A DNA stretch of 64,000 nt, taken from Haberlea rhodopensis. Taxonomy: Eukaryota; Streptophyta; Magnoliopsida; Lamiales; Gesneriaceae. Shown in pieces: positions 21,831 through 34,522 of this stretch; position 1 is the stretch's first letter, and the number at the start of each line of letters is the position of its first letter. Position numbers and translations under genes: made by a program. Below the pieces are notes generated by a model, which was not told the origin of the DNA, searched no databases, and saw only the letters and a program-made list of their open reading frames with translations. Location: contig CAJQUN010000409.1 of NCBI GenBank assembly GCA_907163345.1, positions 124,001-188,000 of the forward strand, written 5' to 3'.

Positions 21831-24186
21831 ACAAATCCGAACATCGATATGGTATCATCTACATCCAAATTAAAAACCAGCATCAGCTTAGCCTTCAACT
21901 TTTATTTCTCCACTTACAGATCCAAAAACCATGAACATATCATAAGTTCTTCATAAGAACTTGAGGATTATTTTCACAGTTTTCCAGTGACCTTCACCGG
22001 AATCTGTCTGATGTCTGTCCATTACTCTAAGAACATAGCCAAGTACATACCATAGCATACAATATGCTATTAAAAGTAGAAATATAAGGTACCAATGTCA
22101 TCTTTTCACTCTCCTCATCAATCTTAAGACACATTGACTCGAGAGATGAATACTATGACATATTATGAAGTAACTCATTTTCGACTATTCTATGCTAAAC
22201 CCTTTTAGCACAGTGTTTATGTACGTAGATTGAGAGATCTCAAGCATCCTTTAGATCTATCCCTATAGATCCTTATGCTAAGCACGTATGACGCTTCTCC
22301 CAATCTTACATGGAGAAATTAGTAGATAATCATGCTTTAATTGATTAATCCAATACCATTCACAATGAGCATGATATAATCGACTTAAAGCATCACAAAT
22401 GTAACCATGCTCCCACTAACCCTTTTGCATACACATGTCACTTCCGGATTTTTTAACAAAACCAAACACTTTGATGATGTTATCAAAACGGAAGCTCAAA
22501 CTTCGAGATGCCTTCTTAGGCCCATAAATGGACCTCTGGAGTTTGAAAACATTTTTCTCACTCCAAGAAGTTGTAAACACATTTGGCTGCTACATTTCTA
22601 CCTCAATGCCACTACTGAGAAATGTAGTATTCACATCCATTACTCATATCTCATATTCATAATATAAAGATATAACTAATAAAATCTAAATAGACTATAG
22701 CATCATAACCAATGAAAATTTTCTCATAAACAACTCTTTGCCTATGAGAATAACCGTTTCTCACCAGTCAAGCTTTGAAGGTCACTACCTTCCCATCCAC
22801 TCCAAGCTTTCACTTGTAAATCCATGCAGCCAATGAGAACAATTCCCAAAGATGATCTACTAAGGCCCATACCTTATTGGAGTACATGGAGTCCATTTAA
22901 GATTTCATGGCATCTTGCAAATGTCACGAATCAATATCTGACATCGCCTCCTTGAAAGTCCAAGGATCATATCCATGGTCTATTTCTTGACTACTTTCAA
23001 GGAGTGGATTCATTCTATCAGGAGCTCTTGAAACATTTTCAAATCTCCTTGGTATGTGTAAATCAAAGGTTGTGATTGACTAAATTAATTTCATTGTTTT
23101 CACTTTTCTAGTGGTTTGTGGTTCTTGAACCCTTTCAAGTTATATTATTTTGTCATCCTTTCTATTAGAAACATTTTCTCTAGAAAGATTGCACTTGCGA
23201 AACAAACTCTTTGCCTGCAAATTATAATATAAATTTCCACAAAATAACATAAGATGGATCGACTATCCAACTTATCTCCCACTAGCTGCTTCACATAAGC
23301 AGAACAACCTCAAAATTAAAATTTGGATTATTTTTCAGTCCATATCGTATATGGAGTTTTGGTCACTGCATTGGTATGAATTATATTCAACAAATATGTA
23401 ACTTTAGAGAGTTACTCAGAGAGAATCACATTCTCTTTAAGATAACTCAACATCATCTTGCACTAACATTTAGTGCTCCACTTACGTCCATATGAATCAA
23501 ATTCAATGAACATTCAACACATGCTAAATATATGTTGGATTTAAGTTATCATTCTTTTATATTCTTTGAATATAATCATACTAATCATTCATAAGTTCAC
23601 CAGATTCAATAAAACGTGCATTCTTAAAAAATACTGCAAATCACATTCGCATATTTAAAAGAATATCATTCTCTATCAAAATAGGAACAATGTTCATGAT
23701 TAAATCTAGAGCAAATAAATAATTGCTCAAACCAGTTCCTAACCGGTTCAAGATTTTCTATTAAATAAATGTTTCAAACAGCCTTTGCAACAACTCTTGC
23801 AACAATGCTTAGCCTCAGGTAGGTGTCACCTTCCTATGGCTCTCTACTTCTTCACATCACATGCAACTCTTTGCAAAAATGCGAGCACAACTGGCATCAT
23901 ATACCAAGAAAGTAGAACCAATAGAAACATTTAATTTTAATATATAACATACCATTTCTAGAACGCTTCTAGTATAGGTATTCCTTACAATTTTGCGCCA
24001 GTGACCAGCAGTGAAAACATAGATGTCTCTCCTTTCTTAGTTGCTACTATACCCTTTTTCGTCTTTTGAGGTTGGGAACAATTTCCCTTCCTCTTCTTTA
24101 TCCTTGAACTCTTCCTACCATTGGTAGAAGAACAAGAAGAACACATTTCTCCTTTTGAATCAAGGACCCATGAGTTTCCAACATTT

Positions 24187-24470
24187 TGACTATAAGATCA
24201 AATCTATAGCCAGTTAATGAGGATTTGTCACATTCAGATTTTCCAATTTCTCAACAAGAGATATTTTTCTTACACCATGCTCATAGACCGAAGCCCCATC
24301 TCGCATGTGAAATGAAAATAGCTCTTTTGAAATCGCGAGTCTCAGTAATCGCGTTCGTTCACCAAACAACATTTGTAGGTGTTGGAAAATATCAGCAATG
24401 TGAACGAATTTCTCATGTCTGTGTTGAAACTCATTGGTGATATTGATGCTATCATATAACACCTAGTCTA
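24187..24470 (-). pseudogene. Gag remnant of Copia C
   Basis: A minus-strand frame of 82 codons shows the UBN2-type Gag signature of Copia elements (ERTRLLRLAISKEL, then DGASVYEHG and SLVEKLE). A lysine-rich block lies just downstream at about 24060-24150. It is flanked by stops; no full Gag remains. Confidence 0.65.
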
Positions 24471-24479
24471 GAGATTATC

Positions 24480-26913
24480 GTCCCATCACTTCTCAAGTGT
24501 GGCAATCTCTTCATGAGACGAACCGGGAGACACTTCAACAGGAGGCTCCCACCAAGGGTATATAGCAATCTTTTTAGAAGCAAGCACTATTTTAAAATTA
24601 ATAGTCAATCAGAATAATTTGGTGCGGTTACTTTGTTTGTATCGAGAATTGATGCAATCGGATTCACGGCAATCACAATACTGAGAATAAACAGAAAATA
24701 CATGCAAACTGTTTGATTATTAATTAATTCAAAAACTATGGACTTTAGTTATTGAATGCTCCCACTAAATTTTTCGAATTCATCACCCTCATGACAAATG
24801 AACGGAAAATCATATTTTCTTAGTGGGCTTGGAGTCCAACTAGCTCATGAAAACCCCGGACGTGGGCCCACCGGCTTCATGATACTAAAGGTAGATCACA
24901 ATTGCATCATATACAACCCCCAAGATATTTGTCTCGCGATTGGCATAACCCTACGTGGGCAGGACAATTATGCCTTCTCACGTCAAACTAACCCATCCCA
25001 CGGATGGAAATGTCACACCCAAAAGACCCCACGTGGGTGAGTAATCTAGAAGGTTAACATAACCACACCCTTAATTAAGTGGCAGTTAAACGCACAGCTT
25101 TCCCATGCCAGATGCCCCCCACGTGGGTGAGTAAGGCAATATGACACAAGTAGCGTCTCATGGCTTAACTGTTGATGGAAGACGGGAAGCAACAAACCCT
25201 TTTGAGCTCCCTTAGCAGTTTGATATTAAAAGTTTTGAATCATATTCAAAAGAGGGATTTAATAATTTTCAAATCTCATCAAGTACTCGTTTGTTTGTTT
25301 GCCGGATCCATGCAACTATGTTTTATTCATGCAGTCATATGTACTAATAAAACATACAAACAAACATTTATCATACATCATATGCATAATAAAAATAAAT
25401 ATAGACGATTACGGCCTTTTCCTAATTGATCCACGTGAGCCATACGTGGATCACAAGTCTGTCTAAGGTGATGCAGGTATGTAATGCAATCCTATTACAT
25501 TTTTGCTTCCATTATACATGTCTTGATTCTTGATGCTCCATCTTCAATCTCGATCTCCCACTAATTCTAATGATTTTACATTTAAATCGTGCAAACAAGA
25601 GAATAGGGATACAAATCTGGGGTGGGATACATCAGAAAATAGAGAGAGCAGGCTCGCAGGCCCGATAACCAAAAACACAATTATAATGAAACAATAAAAA
25701 CCTAAACATTCACCTAAACACATTGGTCAAGGCCCGTAATCATCCATCATGCAATCACAACATATGTAATTAAACATTAAAATAATCAATTACATCACAT
25801 GTAATTGTACTAATCACATCACATGTAATTAGATCACAATAATTAATTTATTCTATCGTTTCCCCACTAATCGCATCATTAATTGAAAATGAAATTAACA
25901 AATTAAATAAAACCATTTTATTTAATTTCTAATTAATTACTTTTCAATTAATTGGTAAAATCACTATTTTACCTTTAATTATAATGATAATCGAAAATAA
26001 ATTAACAATTAAATGAAACACTTTCATTTAATTTTCAGTTAATTAAATTTTCAATTACTTGGTAAAATCACTATTTTACCCCAAATCATAATATTAGCCA
26101 AAAATAAAATTAACAAATTAAATGAAACATTTTCATTCAATTTTCAATTAATTAAATTTTTAACTAATTGTAAAATCTCTATTTTACATTTAATAAATTA
26201 AAAATCATATTTTTAATAAATTAAATATTATGATTTATTTCAAAAATAATATCCGGATAAAACATCTAAAATAACCCAAATAATTTATGGACTCCAAACA
26301 ATTTGGATCCAAAATTAGAAAATCAATTTCAACCCAAAATATCATATTTTCGGATTTAATAAAAAGATTTTTTTTTTTTTTTTTTTATATTTCGAAAACA
26401 CTGTTCATCAAACCCTAGCAGAGAACTATTCATCATCATCCCCAACAAGCAGCGGCGGCTAGGGTTTCAGAAACCCTAGCTCGCGCCGCCGCGTTCACCT
26501 CGCCCATCCAGGAGTTTCGCGCACATCGAGTTCGTCTGGAAAATAATCGGAAACCCGGCGCGAGATGGAGGACGAAGAACTGATCGCGCATCTGAAACGC
26601 GAAGCTTCCGATCGCGCCGCATCTGCTGCAACATGATTGCAGCAGGTCGCGATTTTAGGCAATATTCACGCGACGATGTTTATTCTCTGCGAGTCCGCCG
26701 CCGCTCCGAGAGCGCTGCCGCCGCTCCTTGAGCGCTGCCGACCACCGTGAAAAACATGAACAGTGTGTTTCATTCAAAAATCAAAACTCGATTTTAATCA
26801 TTTTCTATATCTCTTCGGACTCCGTAATTCTGAAATTTCGAACACGATTAGAATCAATGGGAAACGATCTAATAAAATTAATCATCAAAAATATGAATCA
26901 AAGTGACAACATG
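24480..26913 (-). other. Long 5' leader of Copia C
   Basis: Non-coding. It contains repeated CCCACGTGGG dyads (25028-25037, 25118-25127, and degenerate copies at 24857, 24953 and 25430-25448), a 500-bp region alternating ATTAAATTTT and TAAAATCACTATTTTACC repeats (25860-26200), a T18 run near 26369, and a GC-rich block (26440-26720) holding a 21-nt palindrome. Confidence 0.6.
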
Positions 26914-26925
26914 GCTCTGATACCA
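26914..26925 (-). promoter_or_regulatory. Primer-binding site of Copia C
   Basis: The + strand gctctgatacca is TGGTATCAGAGC on the element strand, the perfect complement of the plant initiator-Met tRNA 3' end, one base from the 5' LTR. Confidence 0.93.
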
Positions 26926-26926
26926 C

Positions 26927-27317
26927 TGTTGGGTTTCCGTACCCCGGCGCCAGATCCAAACGCAGCGGAAATAATACAATAAACAGATCTGACCCGGGGA
27001 CGGTCGATCGCGCCTGATTCATATATAAACATGCAAATATCATAATATAATGCACGAAAAGAGAATTACCGATAACAGCGAAATCACTCTGATGACGGTG
27101 TTCCTCTAGTCCAATCAACCTGACCAGATCTACAAGCTCAGCACCAGTGCTAGTGTGGTGTTAGCGTTTCTATGAGAGTGATTGGAATCAATTGAAATGA
27201 ATTTAATTAACTCTCAACTAGAATGACATATTTATAGGGTCATTAAATAACTAATGGGCTTTGGGTGCATAAAGCCCAATAGGCCAACTTTTGGCTTACA
27301 GGGCATATATGCTAACA
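26927..27317 (-). mobile_element. 5' LTR of Copia C
   Basis: 391 bp, reading as identical to the 19657-20047 copy. On the element strand CCTATAAATAT (about 27229-27239) is a TATA box. Confidence 0.93.
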
Positions 27318-27868
27318 GGTTATACCCATGTTTATGATGCTCGCATGTGAGCACGATGGTACTTGTATATGGGTTGTATATAAAGGCATGAGTCTTTCTC
27401 TCTCTCATTCTATGTTGCATGCAATTAGAGGTAGGATTGCTAAAGGATTATGAGAGTCATTAGTGTATGTGGGTGTTGAAACCCACTTTTGTTGCCATAT
27501 GTGTGGTGTCTTCACTGGCTGGGAATTTACTTGATATTGCTGTATTCTGATGAGTATTATGTTTTCCCTGGCCGGGAATTATGTGGTGTGCTGTACTTTT
27601 ATTTCGGGATAGCTCTATTTATGGGGAGACTCTGCCCAAATTTTTATAAAAGTCCACAACGTAAAAAGTGGTGTAATGGGCGAACTCTACGAGCCTCTTG
27701 TTGTTAGGATGGTAAACCCTTAACATTGTATGTTAAAGAAAACTTTGTGATTGCCATTCAATGGTATAGTACCATCGGAGTTTCCGAACGATTTTATGGA
27801 AAGTATGTGCCACACATAATGATTAATACACTAATCAAGGGTTAAGTATTTGGGGTCCTTACAATGGG

Positions 27869-28526
27869 CGACGTTGCAGATCCCCTTTATGTTGGGATGA
27901 TGTGGACAGGACACCTGTGGGTGGACCTGAGATGATTAGAGAGACGAAAGAGAAAGTGAAACTGATACGGCAAAGGATGAAAGCAGCGCAGGATAGACAG
28001 ACTGCTTATGCTAATAAGCGACGCCGACCTTTGGAATTTCAGGTGGGTGACCGAGTGTTCTTGAAAATATCTCCGTTCAGAGGCGTGGTACAATTTGGTA
28101 TGAGAGGCAAGTTATCGACGCGGTATGTTGGCCCGTATGAAATATTACAGCGAGTTGGCACTCTGGCATACAGATTGGCATTGCCGTCCTCTTTATCTGT
28201 CATACATGACGTATTTCATATATCGATGTTACGAAAGTTTGAGCCTGATCCTTCGCATGTGTTGCAACCTTCCGAGGTACAGTTGGATTCGGATGTTTCT
28301 TATTTGAGCGTCCTATTCGGATTCTAGATCGGGCCGATCGTAAACTTCGCAGTAAAGTGATTCCTATGGTTAAAGTCCAGTGGGAAGGCCGGGGTGTCGA
28401 GGAGGCAACGTGGGAAACGGAGCAACACATGTTACTTCACTATCCTGAGCTTTTTGCTGGTATGCTAATATTTACTTTGGTTTTTCTGGTAAGCGTAAAT
28501 TCAAATTTCGGGGACGAAATCTTTTA
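27869..28526 (+). pseudogene. Element A integrase C-terminus and chromodomain
   Basis: Resumes the integrase immediately after solo LTR B. The GRRCRSPLCW motif continues the residues cut at 17604, then KLIRQRMKAAQDRQ, the GPYEILQRVG integrase C-terminal fold and VFHISMLRKF follow. A one-base shift near 28305 separates the chromodomain (about 28307-28465: PMVKVQWEGRG, EEATWETE). Chromodomains guide integration toward particular chromatin. A GGGGACGAAATC stretch and the polypurine tract follow. Confidence 0.9.
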
Positions 28527-28538
28527 GTATGGGAGAAA
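28525..28538 (+). promoter_or_regulatory. Polypurine tract of element A
   Basis: TAGTATGGGAGAAA directly abuts the TGTGATGCCC start of the 3' LTR. Confidence 0.85.
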
Positions 28539-30507
28539 TGTGATGCCCAGTTTATTCTGTTTATATTTAATTGTTAAATGGTAAATTATGGGATAATTTA
28601 CGTGATTAAATTCCGGACCTCGTATTTTGAGGCGGGCCGTATTATTTGGGCATATGGAACTTTATCATGACTTAAATGCTCGGGTAAACTTATATTAGTA
28701 TTTTTTAATTTTGAAGGAGGAAATTATGAAATATTTAAAGTGGGAATAAATGTTAGTGGAATGATAGTATTTTAAAATAAATAAAAAGGGGATTTTTAAA
28801 AGCATTTAACCCCAATTGTATGCTAGCAATCCCCCCCCCCCCCCCACCCCCACACACACACACACACACAATAAAATTATCGGCCACCTCCTTCCCCAAA
28901 ACTCCCAAACCCGTCGCCCCCCCTCCATGCCCAAGTATAACTTTGATTTTTATCTCCAAACTCTAATATCTTGCCACCAATTCGAAGGTATGATACATCC
29001 TCATGTTCCTAGGCACCTTGCCCTCTTTATTTTCGAATGAGTGTGTTGGTTTGGCACAATTTTGTGTTCGAAAAATTGGCTCATTTTGGGGGTTTTGGTT
29101 AGCCATCTTTGGGTTGATTTTTGGGGTTGTGTAGTGGGTTGTTAGGAAGTGTTTTGAGTTGTTATTGTTGTGTGGTGTGTGTGCTGAATGTGTAGGTGTG
29201 TGTGTGAGCAGTGTGTGTAGTGTGTGTGCAGAGTATGTGTGTGTGTGCGTGAATAGTGGGTGTTGGTGTGTGTGGAGTGGATTTTTATTCATGCATGAGG
29301 GTGTATTAGCTGATATTGGAATGTACATGAGCTTGATGTATGTATAAATGAGCTCCAACTTGTTTTGGCATGGTTAGAAGGTGAGTATTCATATTGGGAA
29401 TTGAATTGGCATGTATTGTTGTGTGTGTGCACTATATCTTGAAGCATTTGGTTAGTAAGATTGGTGAAATAAATGATGGGATAAATTACGTGTTGAGTAG
29501 CATTTTATTGAGCTATTGATTCTTATTTTGAGTTGTTGGTTTCTTTCAGAGCCTTCTAGGACATCTGGACAGCGAGGAGGATAGCTTGATCTTCATCGTT
29601 GGAGCTGAGGTACGTAGTGACGTACAAGCCTGTGTGATTATGTTTTCCACTGTGTTGTTGAAAAGCGAAGTGTTGCTAGGTATATGGTCGTTCTATGATT
29701 GAGCGACGTGCTATTAGTATGTGGGGTCACCGCTGAGGCGAGTGATGTGTTTATTTAGAGGTCGCCACTAGTGTGTGCGATGTGATTGTGTTGTGTTGAA
29801 TATACAGTGGGGTCACCGCTGAGGCGAGTGATGTGTTTATTTAGAGGTCGCCACTAATGTGTGCGATGTGATTGTGTTGTGTTGAATATACAGAGGGGTC
29901 ACCGCTGAGCGAGTGATGTGTTTATTTATGGGTCGCCCCTAGAGTGTACGATGTGATTATGCCGTGTGTTGAACAGTCTTAGAAACTAATGCTATGTATA
30001 ACGAGTGGTTAAATGATAGATGTGCGAGGGCAGGAACGATCGAGATTTTACCCTGTTTTAATAGACTCAGGAAGTGCCCTGTTTTCTTATAGAATTACAT
30101 TCTTTACATTTATCTTGTATATTCATGTTATTCGTTATATTGTTATGCTTACCCCGTGTGGGGGCTGTTTCCGTGGAAAACAGGTGGCAGGTGTAACTTT
30201 TGAAGGATCTGGGAGATTGTTGGCACGCCTAGAAAGATATCCAGAGGGACTTGGACTAGGTTTTATAGCTGCATAGTTATAGGGACCTTTTTGATGTCGT
30301 TATTTTGGTCATGTATAACTTTATAGCATCTCCTTTTGTTTAGATCCTTTTTCTTCCCTGGCTGGGAATTGTTTTGATGTTTAGTTTATTTCCGGATAGC
30401 CTAATTTAAGGGGAAAGTCTGCCGAAATTTTTGTCAACCTCTCTACCTAAGTTTGATTTAGGAGTTCATTTAACTACTTATGCTGTTATCGCAAGTAGGG
30501 TCTTTCA
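28539..30507 (+). mobile_element. 3' LTR of element A
   Basis: Same structure as the 5' LTR, with scattered substitutions and length changes in the CA/GT tracts. A C15 run at 28831-28845 replaces a shorter sequence of the 5' LTR. Ends GGTCTTTCA, then the duplication GCTCT. Confidence 0.92.
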
Positions 30508-31640
30508 GCTCTAGTCGAGTGTTTGGTGCATTTCTATATTCCTCGATTGGCCATGGCAGTGATTGTTTTGTTTTTGAAGCACGGATATATCATTCACGAG
30601 TGTGTTGTGAATCTTATATTGAATGGTTTTTATTGGGATGGATTAGTTGTAAAGGCTGATGAATTATTCGGTGAGATGGGTAGAAATGGTGTGTTGCCGG
30701 ATAGAGCTAGTTTTAATACTTTAATAAAGGGATTTTGCCGGGAGAGGAAATTGAGTGAGGCTATGAGTGTGAAGAGAAGGATGGAATGTGCTAATGTAGT
30801 TCTCGATTTGGTAACGTATAATGTTCTGATGGATGGTTATTTGAGGGGGCGCCAGGTGGATCGAGCTATGATGTGGGAGTAGATGAGGCATCGGTTAGAG
30901 CCAGATGCTATACACTCATAAATGGATTTTGTAGCAGCGGAAATATTGATAGAGCTAGTGAAATTTTTGATGAGATGTTGAGAAAATGAGTTTTGCCCAA
31001 TAATGTTACTTATACTTGTTTAATGATATGATAGGCCGTGGGATATGGCCTGATGTCGTCACATTCCTGGTATGATTGGTGGGCTTTGTGGACTTGGGGA
31101 AACTGAGAAAGCGGTCGAGTTATTTGATTTTATGTTGGAAAAGGCAAAGAGCTTAGTATTACTACTTACAAAACTCTAACTAATGGATTATACAAGGTTG
31201 GGTTAGTGGATGATGCACTTAGAATTCTGGAAATGATTGCTGAGAAGAATATGAAGCCTGATGTTGTGAGTTATAATGCGATACTGAAAGGGCTCTGTGA
31301 CATGGGAAAGGTTGATGGTGCCCTAATACTTTTCAGTTCGATGAAGTTGAAGAAGAATCATGCCAAGCCAGATTCTTGGACGCTAACTATTTTAATTCAA
31401 GGCCTGTGCAAGGAGGGCCGTCTTACAAAGGCGGAAATAATTAACCGTGAGATGGTTGAATACATGAACTGAGGGATGTTGGGCCTTATACTGTCCTAAT
31501 CGATGCTCATTTGAAGTTGAAAAATGTTAAAAAGGCTATGCGCCTATGGAAGAAGGTTTTTCAGCTGGGGTTGATTCCATATTCTTTCACTTACAGTGCT
31601 TCCCGAAGCTGAAAATATTGTTAAGCTTATACCATTTTTT
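30508..31640 (+). pseudogene. PPR-protein pseudogene, 3' part
   Basis: Continues the PPR frame after element A. At least five 35-residue PPR units are recognisable: LPDRASFNTLIKGFCRERKL, LDLVTYNVLMDGYLRGRQVD, KPDVVSYNAILKGLCDMGKV, KPDSWTLTILIQGLCKEGR and a last one near 31490 (YTVLIDAHLK). Open stretches are 30523-30882 and 31206-31472; between them lie several stops and frame changes. A P-class, probably organelle-targeted protein in its original form. Orthology not assignable here. Confidence 0.82.
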
Positions 31641-32603
31641 AACCAAGATGTATATCGAATTCAAAAGGAAGGAGTCTGACGCATGATAAGTTGCAAATGA
31701 AACTCGACAATAGAACCACCAAGCTTCAAATGTCTACCCATTGATCAGTGTCAACGTGGAAATACAATTGGTTCTGGCTAAACAAACACGCCACTCAGTT
31801 TTTCTTTGATTTTAATGACGTCTCCACCTCAGAGTTGCTTACTTTGCCAGGTTTTGTTCTGCCACCAATTCACAGTTGAAAGCCATGTCAGTTTGTGTTA
31901 AAAGATAAAAGGGAGATATTAATGTAAACAATTGGCATATTTTGATTTAAATTATCATCATGTGCAATCATCTAGCATTGAAAATGGCAGCTGAGATTAA
32001 GGTATATCCTTCTTGGTCGTTAAATGTTCACTGTCTAGCCTCTGTGTGGAAGGTGGAAATGGAGAAAAGTGGCACAGAGGAATCAACTGAATAATCTATC
32101 TTTGGATTTAAATGTTAAATTCAAGAAATAGTTCTTGTGTGTATGAAAAAGAAATTGTGAAAATATAGATATGAGTGGAGATTTTGATTTACCGCTTATT
32201 ATTAGTATAGCTATAGAAATATCCTTAGTGTTCTATTTTCTTGCTACTCTCCTTAGTGTTTTATTTTCTTGATACACTCCTTTACGATTCCGCTCTGCAC
32301 TCTATTGTTATTCAGTTCCTTTCTTGCCAAGTTGATGTTTTGATTTTCTTGGTAGTCTCCTTTAAGATTCCCCAGCAAAATTTGAAGTCAAGAAAAGCTT
32401 CTCTCAACTATCTTAGATGTATGTTTGATTATTAGAAATCCCATGCGCCCAACATCTGGTACATTTCCTTGGGTTAAAGCTTGATTTCTGCACGACAAAA
32501 ACAAAAAATCCCAATTCCATGCCCTTTGCCTGGAAAAAGAAAAGCATGGTATGCATAAGAAAACTTTGAGAAATCGTAGCCAGGATTTGAAGAAGTGTTT
32601 CTA
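31641..32603. other. Host-like DNA downstream of the PPR pseudogene
   Basis: Moderately AT-rich. A tract with repeated cttgctactctccttagtgt / cttgatacactcctt phrases lies near 32240-32360. No supported gene. Confidence 0.4.
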
Positions 32604-32951
32604 TGTTATGATTGCTGGATAGTGTTACGGATAAGTGATAGAAAAAGAGAGCTATGTAACAAATGTAGTCACCTTGTTATTAACTTAAAACTTTATTCTT
32701 GTTTTTATTAATCAAAACAACTCTATTTATAATAGTATAGTCCAACAAAAATCTAGATAGCACAATCCCTAAGATAAACCAAAATTCTAGATAACTATGA
32801 ATTTGAAATACAAATCCTATCTCGCTTACAAGAAATCTCTAAAAATATACTTAAATAAAAACCAATCCTAATCTTAAAGTAAAAACAAATCCTAAAAGAT
32901 AAAATTGCAAGTGTATCCGAGATCCCATCGGTAGCTTTAATTTTCATAACA
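32604..32951 (-). mobile_element. 3' LTR of element H
   Basis: 348 bp. Differs from the right copy by small indels and substitutions. A TATA-like ATTATAAATAG lies on the minus strand near 32725-32735. Confidence 0.75.
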
Positions 32952-33338
32952 TCACTCCCCCTTGGAAATCGTGTTTGTCCGCAAACACGGAAGACGGTAC
33001 TGTTGGAATATTGCAAAAATTATGCACCGGTAGCGGTGGTTCTTAAACTCCTTGTCCAGGTCGTGATTCTGCTTGAAGTCTTCACATGTTCGATTGGGCA
33101 TGTTGGCCTCGAGGAACAGAAAACAAAGTTGTGTATCGGTGTCGATGTGGAAGCGAGCCAGTTTTATAAATTGGCCGCTGGTTTATGCTGTTAGCGAAAA
33201 TAATGTTTGTAATGCCTGATTCCTGGCGGCGGTTCGGATTGTGGCGGGCCGTATTGATCCTTGACTCTGGGACATTCAAACCTCGAGATTCTGGGACTAA
33301 GCTTGTTACCATCGATGTTATCACTGCCGGAGTATGAG
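32952..33338 (-). other. Internal remnant of element H (3' side)
   Basis: Starts with the minus-strand polypurine tract. No full domain is readable; it is probably fused pieces of pol left by internal deletion. Confidence 0.4.
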
Positions 33339-34434
33339 TGATGCGTGTAAAATGTACCTCAAGTGTACGGGGTCAAGCTTTAGTATAGGAATTTGAAAGT
33401 ACGGATGTCGAACCCACAGGGATTGAAAATTAATATACCAAGTACTGTAATTAGAATAGTCTCGACTTTATTTAGATAATCAATAGTAAAGTAACGACCT
33501 AATTAAGCTATTAAAATAAAATAATAAGATGAAGGATTTAAGTGGAGAAAATCAATGAGAACAGATTCTAGAGGTTCGACTTCACTCAACTATCCACTCT
33601 GTCGTGTTCTTCAGTTTATTAGCTAAGAATCATATGTTATTATATTACCTCTCTCGAGTGTTAAATAGAAATATCAATAGTCATCTTGATGTGTCCACCT
33701 AAGATAAACAATTAAACAATTTAAATAACACAATGATTCGTTATATGGCTTTGTAGGAGTTATAAGCATGTCGACTATATAAATTTCCAACGATGTCAAC
33801 TCCTACGGTCATATTCAAAACCCCATCTCTCGAGTGATAGATTCTAAATAAATATGACAATTAAACTAGTAATCAGTTAATTGAAATGCAAACAAATCAG
33901 GAATCACAAACAAACCATATGAAAAACCAAATAATATTCATGAAATAATCAACGACACAGTTTCAAGTCAAGATTCGTCTAAATCTAAAATAATAAATTA
34001 GTTCTTTAAATTAAAGAAACACATAGACATGTTCTTCAGGAATCACAAACAAACCATATGAAAAACCAAATAATATTCATGAAATAATCAACGACACAGT
34101 TTCAAGCCAAGATTCGTCTAACTCTAAAATAATAAATTAGTTCATGAAATTAAAGAAACACGTAGATATGTTCTTAATCATCATAAATATAAAGGAAAGA
34201 TAATCAAACGAATTGGATGATGGCCCTCCGTCTCCGGTAGTAGCCGCCTTTTCTCCGTCGTCAAAAATATTTGCCCTTTGGTGTAAGCATACCGCCTCAA
34301 TCGATCTTCTCCTCTTCTTTGTTTGCTCTCGGTCCTTGCCTCTCCTTTTCGCTCCGGCCGTCGTCCTCTCTTTTCTCCTCTTCAAAAACTATTTTTCTCT
34401 CTGATGATGAATGTCCAATAATACTCCAACACCA

Positions 34435-34458
34435 CCCCCCCCCCCCCCCCCCCCCCCC
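34435..34458 (+). repeat. C24 homopolymer
   Basis: Twenty-four consecutive C bases inside solo LTR I. Confidence 0.9.
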
Positions 34459-34522
34459 ATAGAAGCCCTAGAATCCGGGTGTATCAGATAAGGAAGGTAG
34501 GAAAAGTTTCCAAAATTCTGGT

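Larger units (their letters stand above)
19657..27317 (-). mobile_element. Element C: minus-strand Copia retrotransposon, coding region decayed
   Basis: 7.66 kb with 391-bp LTRs that read as identical, the 5-bp duplication GGTTA (19652-19656 and 27318-27322), a perfect initiator-Met primer site and a polypurine tract. Only decayed gag and RNase H traces remain. It is the youngest insertion of the central nest, sitting inside B, which sits inside A. Confidence 0.92.
17605..27863 (+). mobile_element. Element B: solo LTR of a Gypsy element, interrupted by Copia C
   Basis: TGTGATGACCTCGG at 17605 and ...TTTGGGGTCCTTACA at 27863, flanked by ATGGG on both sides (17600-17604, 27864-27868). Without C the LTR is about 2.6 kb, with no internal region: a solo LTR left by LTR-LTR recombination. 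The end resembles the LTR of K, and the GCTCACCCCGTTGGGGGCTG block resembles A, so it belongs to a related Tekay-like family. Confidence 0.88.
11486..30507 (+). mobile_element. Element A: Tekay-like Gypsy chromovirus inserted in the PPR locus
   Basis: A 19-kb span bounded by LTRs of 1952 and 1969 bp and by the 5-bp duplication GCTCT (11481-11485 and 30508-30512). Order: LTR, gag-protease, RT, RNase H, integrase, chromodomain, polypurine tract, LTR. The integrase is split by B and C (17605-27863). Without them the element is about 8.8 kb. Pol has several frameshifts and stops, so A is defective. Confidence 0.93.

Noticed and set aside
21499..21956. + strand frames in Copia C
   Set aside because: They overlap the minus-strand RNase H remnant in antisense.
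26885..27118. Frame shared by both Copia C LTRs
   Set aside because: LTR sequence; the 19654 copy translates the same way because the LTRs match.
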